Below, piece after piece: positions 41,412 to 52,100 of a stretch of DNA of 64,000 nucleotides (within the stretch, counting starts at the first letter, position 1; each line of letters opens with the position of its first letter). The translations under genes and the position numbers were made by a program. Location: NCBI GenBank assembly GCA_965227905.1, contig OZ245780.1:4030001-4094000 (forward strand), written 5' to 3'. The notes beneath the pieces were generated by a model. That model had not been told where the DNA came from, did not search any database, and worked only from the letters and a program-made list of their open reading frames with translations. Source of the stretch: CBDDHT01 sp965227905. GTDB lineage: Bacteria; Pseudomonadota; Alphaproteobacteria; Rhizobiales; Methyloligellaceae.

Positions 41412-43753
41412 TGCAAGAACAAGCGACCGATACCGATTCGAGAAATGCAACTGAGTCTCAAAAAGCGCTCGATCCGGTCTGCGGCATGACGGTCGACACT
41501 GCCTCCAGCCAGTATCGCAGCACGCATGACGGCAGGCACTACTATTTCTGCCATGTCGGCTGTCAGACAAAGTTCAACGCAGAGCCGGAGCGCTATCTGA
41601 CGCCGCAACCGGAACTGGAACCAGCTCCACCCGGCACGACATACACCTGCCCGATGCATCCGGAAATCGTGCAGGAGGGACCCGGCACATGCCCTCTGTG
41701 CGGCATGGCGCTCGAGCCCATGGGTATCCCTGCGGGCGATGAAGGACCAAATCCCGAACTGGTCGATTTTGCGCAGCGGTTCTGGGTTGGCCTCATCTTC
41801 ACTCTCCCCGTTCTGGTACTGGCAATGGGGCCCCTGATCGGCTTGCCAGTCAAAGATTGGATCGGCCATCGCGTCGCTGCATGGGCCGAATTGATACTCG
41901 CGACGCCGGTTGTTCTCTGGTCAGGCTGGCCCTTCTTCGAGCGATGCGCGGCATCGTTTCGCAATCGCAGCCCCAACATGTGGACCTTGATCGGCATTGG
42001 AGTCGGAGCCGCCTATGTCTATTCCTGCGTAGCAGTGATAGCCCCCCAGATGTTCCCCGAAGCCTTTCGGAGCGACGGCGGTACTGTCGGCATCTACTTC
42101 GAAGCGGCCGCCGTCATCGTGGTGTTGGTCCTCCTCGGCCAGGTCCTGGAGCTCAATGCACGAGAGCGAACCGGCGGCGCCATCCGAGCCCTGATCGATC
42201 TGGCTCCGAAAACGGCACTCAGGCTCACGGACGGCGGCGAAGACGAGGAGATTTCTCTGGATCAAGTGAATGTCGGTGACCGGCTGCGTGTCCGCCCAGG
42301 TGACTCGGTTCCCGTCGATGGCGAAATCACCGATGGAGCCTCTTCGATCGACGAATCCCTGCTGACCGGCGAGTCGATACCGACCGAGAAGACAATCGGA
42401 GATTCCGTGACCGGCGGGACCTTGAACGAAACGGGAAGTTTCGTGATGGAAGCGAAGCGCGTCGGTACAGACACGATCCTCGCCCAAATCGTCAACATGG
42501 TTGCGGAGGCGCAACGCAGCAGAGCGCCCATTCAAAAGCTGGCCGATCTCGTTGCCGGTTATTTCGTACCTGCTGTCGTCGCGATATCCGTCATCGCTTT
42601 TGTCGTCTGGTCTATCCTCGGACCCGATCCAGCAATGGCCTATGCTTTCATCGCCGCCGTCTCTGTCCTGATAATCGCCTGTCCCTGTGCCCTGGGCCTG
42701 GCAACACCCATGTCGATCATGGTTGCGACCGGACGAGGCGCTCAAGCGGGGGTCCTGATCAAGAATGCCGAAAACCTGGAACGTTTCTCCGACGTCGGCA
42801 CGATCATCCTGGATAAGACCGGCACCCTGACGGTCGGCTCACCAAAACTAACGGATGTGTTGGCATTCGAAGGTTTTGAGAGCGCCGAAATACTCGCGAA
42901 CGCAGCGAGTCTTGAGCGCGGCAGTGAACATCCCCTGGCGGAGGCCATCGTCACTGGCGCCCGCGGGCAGCGCGTAGCGACCGTCGTCGCTGAAGAATTC
43001 CAAGCTGTCACGGGGAAAGGTGTACATGGGCTCGTTTCGGGAATTCCTGTGGCACTCGGTAACGCCCGGATGATGAAAGATATCGACATCGCCACAGTAA
43101 GCCACGAAGAGGAAGCCGACCGTCTTCGAACAGAAGGCAAGACGGCAATGTTTGTCGCAATTGGAGGCAAGCTTGCGGGAATTGTCGCTGTCGCCGATCC
43201 GGTCAAGGAAACGACGGCCGCAGCCCTGACAGCTCTTCATGCGGAGGGATTGCGGATCGCAATGGTGACCGGAGACAATTTGCGCACCGCGGAGGCGATC
43301 GCCGGACAGCTTGGTATCGACGAAGTCCATGCCGATGTACTCCCCGACGGCAAGGCAAGGATCGTCAAGGAACTCCAGGACAGCGGGGCCAAAGTCGCCA
43401 TGGCGGGCGACGGCGTGAACGATGCGCCGGCCCTGGCTCAGGCCGATGTCGGCATCGCCATGGGAACCGGCGCCGATGTGGCCATCGAAAGCGCCGGTAT
43501 TACGCTTGTGAAGGGGGACTTGAATGGCATCGTGCGTGCACGTCGCTTATCCAAAGCGACAATGCGCAACATCCGGCAGAACCTGTTCTTCGCTTTCATC
43601 TATAACGCACTTGGCATTCCGGTCGCGGCAGGTGTGCTCTTCCCGGCTTTTGGAATTCTACTGAGCCCCATGATTGCAGCAGCCGCGATGAGCCTGTCAT
43701 CCGTGTCAGTTGTCGGCAACGCGCACAGATTGCGCACAGCAAACCTGTCGTGA
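41408..43753 (+). CDS. copA: Cu(I)-exporting P1B-type ATPase with YHS and HMBD domains
   Basis: A 781-residue pump that moves Cu(I) from cytosol to periplasm. Instead of N-terminal HMA domains it has a YHS domain (about 22-68, DPVCGMTVD...YYFCHVGCQTKF) and a heavy-metal-binding domain (about 76-105, YTCPMHPEI...GTCPLCGMALEP). The core has TGES, IACPCALGLATP (CPC at 425-427), the phosphorylated D469 in DKTGTLT, an HP motif (GSEHPLAEA) and GDGVNDAPAL. The CPC motif and CsoR control point to copper. It overlaps both neighbours by four bases. Confidence 0.95.
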   Translation: MMQEQATDTDSRNATESQKALDPVCGMTVDTASSQYRSTHDGRHYYFCHVGCQTKFNAEPERYLTPQPELEPAPPGTTYTCPMHPEIVQEGPGTCPLCGMALEPMGIPAGDEGPNPELVDFAQRFWVGLIFTLPVLVLAMGPLIGLPVKDWIGHRVAAWAELILATPVVLWSGWPFFERCAASFRNRSPNMWTLIGIGVGAAYVYSCVAVIAPQMFPEAFRSDGGTVGIYFEAAAVIVVLVLLGQVLELNARERTGGAIRALIDLAPKTALRLTDGGEDEEISLDQVNVGDRLRVRPGDSVPVDGEITDGASSIDESLLTGESIPTEKTIGDSVTGGTLNETGSFVMEAKRVGTDTILAQIVNMVAEAQRSRAPIQKLADLVAGYFVPAVVAISVIAFVVWSILGPDPAMAYAFIAAVSVLIIACPCALGLATPMSIMVATGRGAQAGVLIKNAENLERFSDVGTIILDKTGTLTVGSPKLTDVLAFEGFESAEILANAASLERGSEHPLAEAIVTGARGQRVATVVAEEFQAVTGKGVHGLVSGIPVALGNARMMKDIDIATVSHEEEADRLRTEGKTAMFVAIGGKLAGIVAVADPVKETTAAALTALHAEGLRIAMVTGDNLRTAEAIAGQLGIDEVHADVLPDGKARIVKELQDSGAKVAMAGDGVNDAPALAQADVGIAMGTGADVAIESAGITLVKGDLNGIVRARRLSKATMRNIRQNLFFAFIYNALGIPVAAGVLFPAFGILLSPMIAAAAMSLSSVSVVGNAHRLRTANLS

Positions 43754-44220
43754 TTGCCATGACACACTCACACGCACATTCCCGAGTGACTGAAACAACC
43801 AAAACACTGTTTCTCATTTTCGCCTTCGCAATGACTCTGCTCGCCGGATTCGTCCCGGCACTACACTCTTTGAGAGCAGTAGCTCACGAAAACCATGATC
43901 GGACACCCGACGTCCGCATGCCTCTGATGCTCAATCGCGAGTTAAGCCATGGTCAAAAGACCTTCAACGCCAATTGCGCATCGTGCCACGGCCGACAACT
44001 GGAGGGCTCGCCCAAGGGTCCATCCCTCATACCCTATGATCGCGCGCACCATCCTGACGGCACCTTCGCGACAGCCATGAAGTCGGGCGTGAAGCAACAT
44101 CATTGGACATTCGGAGACATGCCACCGGTCGAGGCGCTAACCGATTATGATATTGAGACCATCATCGACTATATTCGGGAAGTGCAAGACTTTAACCTCG
44201 ACGATGAGATCGATCGCTAG
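43750..44220 (+). CDS. c-type cytochrome, paralogue 2
   Basis: A 156-residue cytochrome with a short His-rich N-terminus (THSHAHSR), a membrane anchor (LFLIFAFAMTLLAGFVP) and haem site C76-x2-C79-H80 (NCASCHGRQLEGSPKGP). The Met ligand is probably in FGDMPPVEAL. The GTG start overlaps the copA stop as GTGA; an ATG three codons later lacks an SD. It is paralogous to the cytochrome at 37110, sharing HHW-x2-G-x-MPP and the I-x2-YIREVQ end. A cytochrome coupled to a copper ATPase is unusual. Confidence 0.88.
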   Translation: MIAMTHSHAHSRVTETTKTLFLIFAFAMTLLAGFVPALHSLRAVAHENHDRTPDVRMPLMLNRELSHGQKTFNANCASCHGRQLEGSPKGPSLIPYDRAHHPDGTFATAMKSGVKQHHWTFGDMPPVEALTDYDIETIIDYIREVQDFNLDDEIDR

Positions 44221-44254
44221 GGCTGCAAACTTGCAATCGCAACCGCTGCCGGCA

Positions 44255-44653
44255 TTAGTCAGCGCCTGCCTCCAACGCCTCCATATCCGCATCGGACAGA
44301 CCAAAGTGATGACCGATTTCGTGGACAAGCACGTTGTTAACGACGTCAGTTACGCGCTCACCTTCCGCGGCGGCGTAGGCTAATATTGGCTCGCGGTAGA
44401 GAAACACCATGTCGGGACCGTATGGCAGGTCGCCGACGCTTTTTCGATCGAGACTGATCCCTGAATACAGACCCAGAAGACCGTAAGGCGACGCGATACC
44501 GAAATGCGAAAGCACGTCGTCCTGGGGCCAGTCGAGAACTTGAATGGAAACGTTCGCGCACATGTTGCGGAAGGAGTCCGGCAATCCATCGAATGCCACC
44601 TGAGCGAGCGATTCAAATGTCTCAGAGGATTCTGCGTAACAATCTTCTGTCAT
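44255..44653 (-). CDS. Zincin-like metallopeptidase family protein (PF06262 type)
   Basis: A 132-residue protein with the zinc motif VHEIGHHFGLSD (H111, E112, H115, D121 as third ligand) and the usual FESLAQVAFDGLPDSFR and LGLYSGISL blocks of the small metallopeptidase family. The family has a minimal metzincin-like fold; substrates are unknown. It sits between the cytochrome and rpoC terminator, reading on the same strand as rpoC but separated from it by the hairpin at 44738-44766. Confidence 0.88.
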   Translation of the reverse strand: MTEDCYAESSETFESLAQVAFDGLPDSFRNMCANVSIQVLDWPQDDVLSHFGIASPYGLLGLYSGISLDRKSVGDLPYGPDMVFLYREPILAYAAAEGERVTDVVNNVLVHEIGHHFGLSDADMEALEAGAD

Positions 44654-44737
44654 AGGGCAAAGGTGGGCACCAATCGTGGATGCGTCAAGAACGCCGCCGC
44701 ACCTGCCAGTTCAAACAGATCGTCGCACCCAATCATG

Positions 44738-44766
44738 AAAAAGGGCCACCCGAAGGCGGCCCTTTT
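44738..44766 (-). terminator. Rho-independent terminator after rpoC
   Basis: GGGCCGCC pairs with GGTGGCCC around TTCG on the minus strand, followed by five T. An A-run on the other side gives four T on the plus strand too, so it may act in both directions. It ends the rpoBC transcript 28 bases after the stop. Confidence 0.85.
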
Positions 44767-44793
44767 CACTGGTTCGTTTCAGATCCGCTTGCC

Positions 44794-47700
44794 CTATTCG
44801 GCAGCGCCCTGTGTCTCTTCGGCGGCACTGGGAAGCAAGGCGGCATCTCCGCCCTCTGCCAGTCTTTCGGCTGCCGACCGGGCACGCTCCTCGATAATCA
44901 GCTCGTCGCGATGCGTCGCGACTTTGCGGAGCCTTTCGAGCATGCCGCCTGTACCAGCCGGGATGAGCCGGCCGACGATGACATTCTCTTTAAGGCCTTC
45001 GAGCGAGTCCGTCTTGCCATTGACCGCCGCTTCCGTGAGAACGCGTGTCGTCTCCTGGAACGAGGCTGCGGAGATGAAGCTCTTCGTCTGCAGCGAGGCC
45101 TTGGTGATGCCCAGCAGAACAGGACTTCCCTTGGCAGGCTTGCCACCACTGGCCTCGACCTCCGCATTGGCCGCATCGAAATCGGTTCTGTCGATCTGCT
45201 CGCCCTTGAGCAGCTCGGTATCGCCGACATCTTCGATTTCGACCTTCTGCAGCATCTGCCGGACAATCACCTCGATATGCTTATCGTTGATGGTCACACC
45301 CTGGAGGCGATAGACCTCCTGGATTTCGTTGACCAGATATGCTGCGAGCTCTTCCACGCCCTTAATCGCCAGGATGTCGTGCGGTGCCGGATGTCCATCG
45401 AGAAGGAACTCACCCTTGTCGATCCGGTCACCTTCCTGAACGCTCAAATGGCGCCCTTTCGGGATCAGATATTCCGCAGTCTCCTCCGACTCGTCCTCTG
45501 GAACGATGGAGATGCGACGCTTGTTCTTGTAGTCGCGGCCGAATTCCACGATGCCTGTCGTTTCGGCAATGATGGCGTGATCCTTCGGACGACGCGCTTC
45601 GAACAGCTCCGCCACACGCGGCAGACCACCCGTGATATCACGGGTCTTGGCGCTTTCCATCGGGATACGGGCCAGCACGTCACCGGCCTTCACACTCTGG
45701 TTCGGCTCGACAGACAAGATCGCCTCGACGGACAGAAGGTAACGCGCCTCGCCGCCACGCGGCAGCTTGATCACCTCGCCCTTCTTGTCCTTGATCACCA
45801 TCGCCGGCTTGAGATCCGCGCCGCGCGGGCTCGCACGCCAATCGACGATGACGCGGTTCGTGATACCGGTCGACTCGTCATACTGCTCGTTGACCGACAT
45901 GCCTTCCACGAGGTCCTCGAAATCGACCAGACCGTCGACTTCCGTAAGGATCGGACGCGTGTAGGGATCCCACTCGGCAAGACGTTCGCCGCGTTTGATC
46001 TTGTCCCCGTCGTCGACACGCAGATGACTACCGTAAACGACCTTATGGACGGCCCGCTCGTTTCCATCGTCATCGACGACGACAACGGCCTGGTTCCGCG
46101 CCATGGAAACAAGGCGACCCTTCGAGTCCCGCGCCACGTTACGGTTACGGATCTTGACCGTGCCTGAGAAGTTGGACTCCAGGAACGACTGATCGACCAC
46201 CTGCGCCGTACCGCCGATATGGAATGTGCGCATGGTGAGCTGCGTACCCGGCTCACCAATCGACTGGGCCGCGATAACGCCCACAGCCTCACCCATGTTG
46301 ACCGGCGTGCCACGTGCAAGGTCACGGCCATAGCAATTGCCGCACACACCGACCTTGCTCTCACAAACAAGGATCGAACGGATGCGAACTTCCTGCACCT
46401 GTGCCGCTTCGATCTCCTCGACCTGAGGCTCTTCGATCAGCTCGTTGCGCTTGACGATGACATCGCCGGTTGCGGGATTGAGGATGTCCTCCGCCGCGGT
46501 GCGCCCGAGAACGCGAGCACCCAATGAGCAAATCACCTCACCGGCATCGAGAACCGCTGCGACCGTAATACCGGCATCCGTACCGCAATCGACTTCGTTG
46601 ATGATGCAATCCTGCGCAACATCGACGAGACGGCGGGTCAGGTATCCGGAGTTCGCCGTCTTCAACGCCGTATCGGCGAGACCCTTACGGGCACCGTGGG
46701 TGGAGTTGAAGTACTCGAGAACCGACAGGCCTTCCTTGAAGTTCGAGATGATCGGGCTTTCGATGATCTCACCCGAAGGCTTGGCCATCAGACCACGCAT
46801 CCCTGCAAGCTGCTTCATCTGTGCCGGTGAACCACGAGCCCCGGAGTGAGCCATCATATAAATCGAGTTGACCTGCTCCTGACGTCCAGTCTCCTTATCG
46901 AAATGATCGGCCGAAATGCGGTCCATCATTTCGTCGGCAACACGGTCGGTACATTTGGCCCAGGCATCGACGACCTTGTTGTACTTCTCGCCCTGGGTGA
47001 TGAGCCCGTCATTATATTGCTGCTCATATTCCCGCACGAGGTCGCGCGTCTCGTCGACGAGCTTGTCCTTGTTGTCGGGAATGACCATGTCGTCCTTGCC
47101 GAACGAGATGCCGGCACGACACGCATAAGAGAAGCCGAGACCCATGATACGGTCGCAGAAGATGACCGTCTCCTTCTGACCGCAGTGGCGGTAAACCACA
47201 TCGATCATGTGAGAGATCTCACGCTTGGTCAGCAGTCGGTTGAGAAGGCTGAATGGCACATTCTTCCGTTTCGGAAGAAGTTCACCCAGGAGCATACGAC
47301 CCGGTGTGGTCTCGTAGATTCCGTCGGTGAGATTGCCTTCCTCGTCGACAGTCGAGAACCGCCCCTGAATCTTGGTGTGCAGAGTCACGACACCCGTGTC
47401 GAGGGCGTGCCGGATCTCGGACACATCGCCAAAGGCCATGCCTTCGCCCGGCTCATTGTCCATCATGATCGACAGATAGTAGAGACCGAGAACGATATCC
47501 TGACTGGGTACAATAATCGGCGAGCCGTTGGCCGGGTGCAGGATGTTGTTCGTCGACATCATCAACACACGGGCTTCAAGCTGGGCTTCCAGCGAGAGCG
47601 GCACGTGCACGGCCATCTGGTCCCCGTCGAAGTCGGCGTTAAACGCGGCGCAAACCAATGGGTGAAGCTGGATCGCCTTGCCCTCGATCAGAACCGGCTC

Positions 47701-49017
47701 GAAGGCCTGAATACCCAGCCTGTGCAAGGTCGGCGCACGGTTGAGGAGCACGGGATGTTCCCGGATCACTTCATCCAGGATGTCCCACACCTCGGGCTTT
47801 TCGCGCTCCACAAGCTTCTTGGCCTGTTTGACCGTCGCCGCCAGTCCCTTGGCATCGAGCCGCGAATAGATGAACGGCTTGAACAGCTCGAGCGCCATCT
47901 TCTTCGGCAGGCCGCATTGGTGAAGCATAAGCTCGGGGCCGACCACGATCACCGAACGGCCGGAATAGTCGACGCGCTTTCCGAGCAGGTTCTGCCGGAA
48001 ACGGCCCTGCTTGCCCTTGAGCATGTCGGCGAGCGATTTCAACGGACGCTTGTTGGCGCCGGTGATGACCCGGCCGCGGCGTCCGTTGTCGAACAGCGCA
48101 TCGACGGCTTCCTGAAGCATGCGCTTCTCGTTCCGGATAATGATGTCCGGTGCGCGCAGCTCCATCAGCCGCTTAAGACGATTGTTCCGGTTGATGACGC
48201 GGCGATAGAGATCGTTCAGATCCGAGGTTGCAAACCGACCTCCATCCAGCGGCACCAGTGGGCGCAGCTCCGGCGGGATGACGGGAACAACGGTCAGGAT
48301 CATCCATTCGGGACGGTTGCCCGACTGGATCAGAGCCTCGATCACCTTCAGACGCTTGGCGAGCTTCTTCGGCTTCAACTCGGTCGTTGCCTCGGCAATC
48401 TCGACCCGCAGATCTTCGCTGATCTTTTCGAGATCGAGCTGCATCAGCAACTCGCGAATGGCCTCGGCACCAATGCCGGCGGTAAAGCTGTCCTCGCCGA
48501 ACTCCTCCTGCGCCTGCATATAGTCTTCTTCGCTGAGAAGCTGCTTCGGCGCCAGGCTGGTGAGGCCCGGTTCGATAACGATATAGCTCTCGAAATAGAG
48601 CACACGCTCCAGATCCTTGAGCGTCATATCCATCAGCAGACCGATGCGGCTCGGCAGCGACTTCAGGAACCAGATATGTGCGACAGGCGCGGCCAGCTCG
48701 ATATGGCCCATACGCTCGCGCCGCACCTTGGCCAATGTGACCTCGACGCCGCACTTCTCGCAGATGACGCCCTTGTACTTCATGCGCTTGTATTTGCCGC
48801 ACAAGCACTCATAGTCCTTCACAGGGCCGAAAATACGGGCACAGAACAGGCCGTCCCGCTCCGGCTTGAAGGTTCGGTAGTTGATTGTCTCCGGCTTTTT
48901 GATCTCGCCGAATGACCAGGAATAGATCTTCTCAGGACTCGCAATCGAAATGCGAATCTGATCGAAGGTCTGCTGCTGCGCCTGTGGATTGAAAAGGTTC
49001 ATCACCTCTTGATTCAT
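44794..49017 (-). CDS. rpoC: RNA polymerase beta' subunit
   Basis: A 1407-residue beta' subunit. The N-terminal zinc ribbon (CLCGKYKRMKYKGVICEKCG), the catalytic NADFDGDQMAVH with its three Mg-binding Asp, and the trigger loop region (MRGLMAKPSGEIIESPI) are intact. It follows rpoB by 102 bases. In most alphaproteobacteria rpsL follows rpoC directly; here a terminator and about 19 kb of other genes intervene. Confidence 0.98.
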   Translation of the reverse strand: MNQEVMNLFNPQAQQQTFDQIRISIASPEKIYSWSFGEIKKPETINYRTFKPERDGLFCARIFGPVKDYECLCGKYKRMKYKGVICEKCGVEVTLAKVRRERMGHIELAAPVAHIWFLKSLPSRIGLLMDMTLKDLERVLYFESYIVIEPGLTSLAPKQLLSEEDYMQAQEEFGEDSFTAGIGAEAIRELLMQLDLEKISEDLRVEIAEATTELKPKKLAKRLKVIEALIQSGNRPEWMILTVVPVIPPELRPLVPLDGGRFATSDLNDLYRRVINRNNRLKRLMELRAPDIIIRNEKRMLQEAVDALFDNGRRGRVITGANKRPLKSLADMLKGKQGRFRQNLLGKRVDYSGRSVIVVGPELMLHQCGLPKKMALELFKPFIYSRLDAKGLAATVKQAKKLVEREKPEVWDILDEVIREHPVLLNRAPTLHRLGIQAFEPVLIEGKAIQLHPLVCAAFNADFDGDQMAVHVPLSLEAQLEARVLMMSTNNILHPANGSPIIVPSQDIVLGLYYLSIMMDNEPGEGMAFGDVSEIRHALDTGVVTLHTKIQGRFSTVDEEGNLTDGIYETTPGRMLLGELLPKRKNVPFSLLNRLLTKREISHMIDVVYRHCGQKETVIFCDRIMGLGFSYACRAGISFGKDDMVIPDNKDKLVDETRDLVREYEQQYNDGLITQGEKYNKVVDAWAKCTDRVADEMMDRISADHFDKETGRQEQVNSIYMMAHSGARGSPAQMKQLAGMRGLMAKPSGEIIESPIISNFKEGLSVLEYFNSTHGARKGLADTALKTANSGYLTRRLVDVAQDCIINEVDCGTDAGITVAAVLDAGEVICSLGARVLGRTAAEDILNPATGDVIVKRNELIEEPQVEEIEAAQVQEVRIRSILVCESKVGVCGNCYGRDLARGTPVNMGEAVGVIAAQSIGEPGTQLTMRTFHIGGTAQVVDQSFLESNFSGTVKIRNRNVARDSKGRLVSMARNQAVVVVDDDGNERAVHKVVYGSHLRVDDGDKIKRGERLAEWDPYTRPILTEVDGLVDFEDLVEGMSVNEQYDESTGITNRVIVDWRASPRGADLKPAMVIKDKKGEVIKLPRGGEARYLLSVEAILSVEPNQSVKAGDVLARIPMESAKTRDITGGLPRVAELFEARRPKDHAIIAETTGIVEFGRDYKNKRRISIVPEDESEETAEYLIPKGRHLSVQEGDRIDKGEFLLDGHPAPHDILAIKGVEELAAYLVNEIQEVYRLQGVTINDKHIEVIVRQMLQKVEIEDVGDTELLKGEQIDRTDFDAANAEVEASGGKPAKGSPVLLGITKASLQTKSFISAASFQETTRVLTEAAVNGKTDSLEGLKENVIVGRLIPAGTGGMLERLRKVATHRDELIIEERARSAAERLAEGGDAALLPSAAEETQGAAE

Positions 49018-49119
49018 TCCAGTCTCCTATCAGGGCGTGCGCCGGGTGCGCCCTTCTTGATCGCGCTAATTCAAAAAACTCGTGAGTGAAGCCGCGGCGT
49101 TTCCGCCGCGCACTTCTTG

Positions 49120-52100
49120 CTACTCCGCCGCTTCCTGCGGCGGCAGTGCCGGTCGGTCCGGTCCATCCACCCTCGCCTGCATGAGCTCGACATTGAGGCC
49201 GAGTGCACGCATCTCCTTGACGAGAACGTTGAAGCTTTCCGGGATACCGGCTTCGAAGGTGTCGTCACCACGGACAATGGCCTCGTAGACCTTGGTCCGT
49301 CCGGCAACATCATCCGATTTGACGGTCAACATTTCCTGCAAGGTGTAGGCCGCACCATAGGCTTCCAGGGCCCAGACCTCCATCTCACCGAAACGCTGTC
49401 CGCCGAACTGCGCCTTACCGCCAAGCGGCTGCTGGGTCACGAGCGAGTATGGCCCGATCGACCGAGCGTGGATCTTGTCGTCCACCAGATGGTGCAGCTT
49501 GAGCATGTAGATGTATCCGACCGTCACGTTCCGGTCGAAGGGCTCGCCCGTCCGTCCGTCATGCAACGTCACCTGACCGGTTCCGCTCAGGCCCGCCGCT
49601 TCAAGCAACTCGACGATATCGGCTTCGTGGGCGCCGTCGAAAACAGGTGTCGCAATCGACACGCCATTCTTCACGCCTTTGCCCATATTCTCGAAGTCGT
49701 AATCGTTGAACGTCGCAACAAGCTCGTTGTCCGGATAGACCATGTGCACGAGATCTTTGAGCGGCTTGACCTTGTTGGTCTGCTTATACGCCTCGACCGC
49801 GTCGTTGATCTTGGTTCCAAGCCCACGACAGGCCCAGCCGAGATGGGTCTCGAGAATCTGACCCACATTCATACGGCTCGGCACGCCAAGCGGATTGAGA
49901 ACGATGTCGACGGCCGTTCCGTCATCGAGATACGGCATATCTTCGACAGGCACGATCTGGGAGATCACACCCTTGTTGCCGTGCCGACCGGCCATCTTGT
50001 CGCCTGGCTGGATCTTGCGCTTCACGGCCACGAAGACTTTGACCATCTTCATGACGCCCGGAGGCAACTCGTCGCCCCGCTGCAGCTTGTCGACCTTGTC
50101 CACGAAGCGCTGCTCAAGGCGCTTCTTGGAGTCTTCATACTGCTTGCTGATCGCCTCGACCTCGGACATCGCCTTCTCGTTCTTGAGGGCGATTTCCCAC
50201 CACTGGCTCCGCGGAATTTCATCCAGCATCGCCTCGGTGATCTTCGAGTCGTTCTTGATGGCCTTCGGGCCCTTGGCGGCAACCTTGTTGAGCAAGGTTT
50301 CGTGCAGACGGCTGTAGACGTTACGGTCCAGGATCGCGAGTTCGTCGTCGCGGTCCTTCGCCAGGCGCTCGATTTCCTCGCGCTCGATGGCCATCGCTCG
50401 TTCGTCTTTTTCGATACCATGGCGATTGAAGACGCGCACTTCGACAACCGTCCCGGCAACACCCGGAGGCAGTTTGAGCGAGGTATCGCGTACGTCGGAC
50501 GCTTTCTCACCGAAGATGGCGCGCAGAAGCTTTTCTTCCGGCGTCATGGGCGACTCGCCCTTCGGCGTGATCTTACCGACGAGGATATCGCCAGGCTTCA
50601 CTTCCGCTCCGATGTAGACGATGCCGGCCTCGTCGAGATTCTTCAGCGCCTCTTCCGAGACGTTCGGAATGTCGCGCGTGATCTCCTCCGGCCCAAGCTT
50701 CGTATCGCGGGCCATCACCTCGAATTCTTCGAGATGGATCGAGGTGAAAACGTCATCGCGAACGACGCGTTCGGAGATCAGGATCGAGTCCTCGAAATTG
50801 TAGCCCATCCAAGGCATGAAGGCGACGAGCACGTTACGGCCAAGCGCCAGCTCACCGAGATCCGTCGACGGACCGTCGGCGACGATTTCGCCTGCCTTGA
50901 TGTCATCACCCACACGCACCAGCGGACGCTGATTGATACAGGTGTTCTGGTTCGAGCGCTGGAACTTTCGCAGATTGTAGATATCCACGCCTGACTTCGA
51001 CGGATCGGTCTCTTCGGTCGCCCGAATGACGATACGTGTCGCATCCACCTGATCGACCACACCGGTCCGGCGGGCTGCAATCGCGGCGCCCGAGTCCCGG
51101 GCCACCACCTCTTCCATGCCCGTACCGACAAACGGCGCCTCCGCCGTAATCAACGGCACAGCCTGACGTTGCATGTTCGAGCCCATCAAGGCGCGGTTCG
51201 CATCGTCATTCTCCAGGAAGGGAATGAGCGCTGCGGCAACGGAGACCAGCTGTTTTGGCGACACGTCGATAAAGTCGATCGCATCCGGCTCAACCATCAG
51301 CACATCGCCTGCGCGTCGACATGTGACCATGTCATCCACGAACGTGCCCTTGTCGGACAGATTGGCGTTGGCCTGCGCAATCGTGTAGCGCGCCTCTTCC
51401 ATTGCCGAGAGATAGATCACCTCATCTGCAACACCGCCTTTTTCGACACGCCGATACGGGCTCTCGATAAAGCCGTATTTGTTGACGCGGGCATAGGTCG
51501 CAAGTGAGTTGATCAGACCGATATTCGGTCCCTCAGGCGTCTCAATCGGACAGATCCGGCCGTAATGGGTCGGATGAACGTCACGCACCTCGAAGCCGGC
51601 TCGCTCGCGTGTCAGACCGCCCGGCCCAAGTGCCGACAGACGACGCTTATGGGTAATCTCGGACAGCGGGTTCGTCTGGTCCATGAACTGCGATAGCTGC
51701 GATGAACCAAAGAACTCACGCACGGCAGCAGCTGCAGGCTTGGCGTTGATCAAGTCCTGCGGCATGACCGTATCGATATCGACAGAGCTCATACGCTCCT
51801 TGATTGCACGCTCCATGCGCAGCAGACCGATGCGGTACTGGTTCTCCATCAACTCACCAACCGAGCGCACCCGGCGATTGCCAAGGTGATCGATATCGTC
51901 GATTTCGCCCTTACCGTCGCGAAGACCGACCAGCGTCTGAATCACGGCCAGAATGTCTTCTTTCCTCAAAGTGCGGACAGTGTCTTCGCATTCGAGATCG
52001 AGCCGCATATTCATCTTCACGCGGCCGACCGCGGAAAGGTCATAGCGCTCTGGATCAAAGAACAGGCTGTTGAACAGCGTCTGCGCGGCCTCCGGCGTCG

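Noticed and set aside
46846..48915. A 689-codon open frame on the plus strand
   Set aside because: It lies wholly antisense to rpoC, has no SD or family pattern, and arises from GC-rich codon use.
49117..50994. A 625-codon open frame on the plus strand, and another at 51886-53151
   Set aside because: Both are antisense to rpoB and have the composition expected of its complement.
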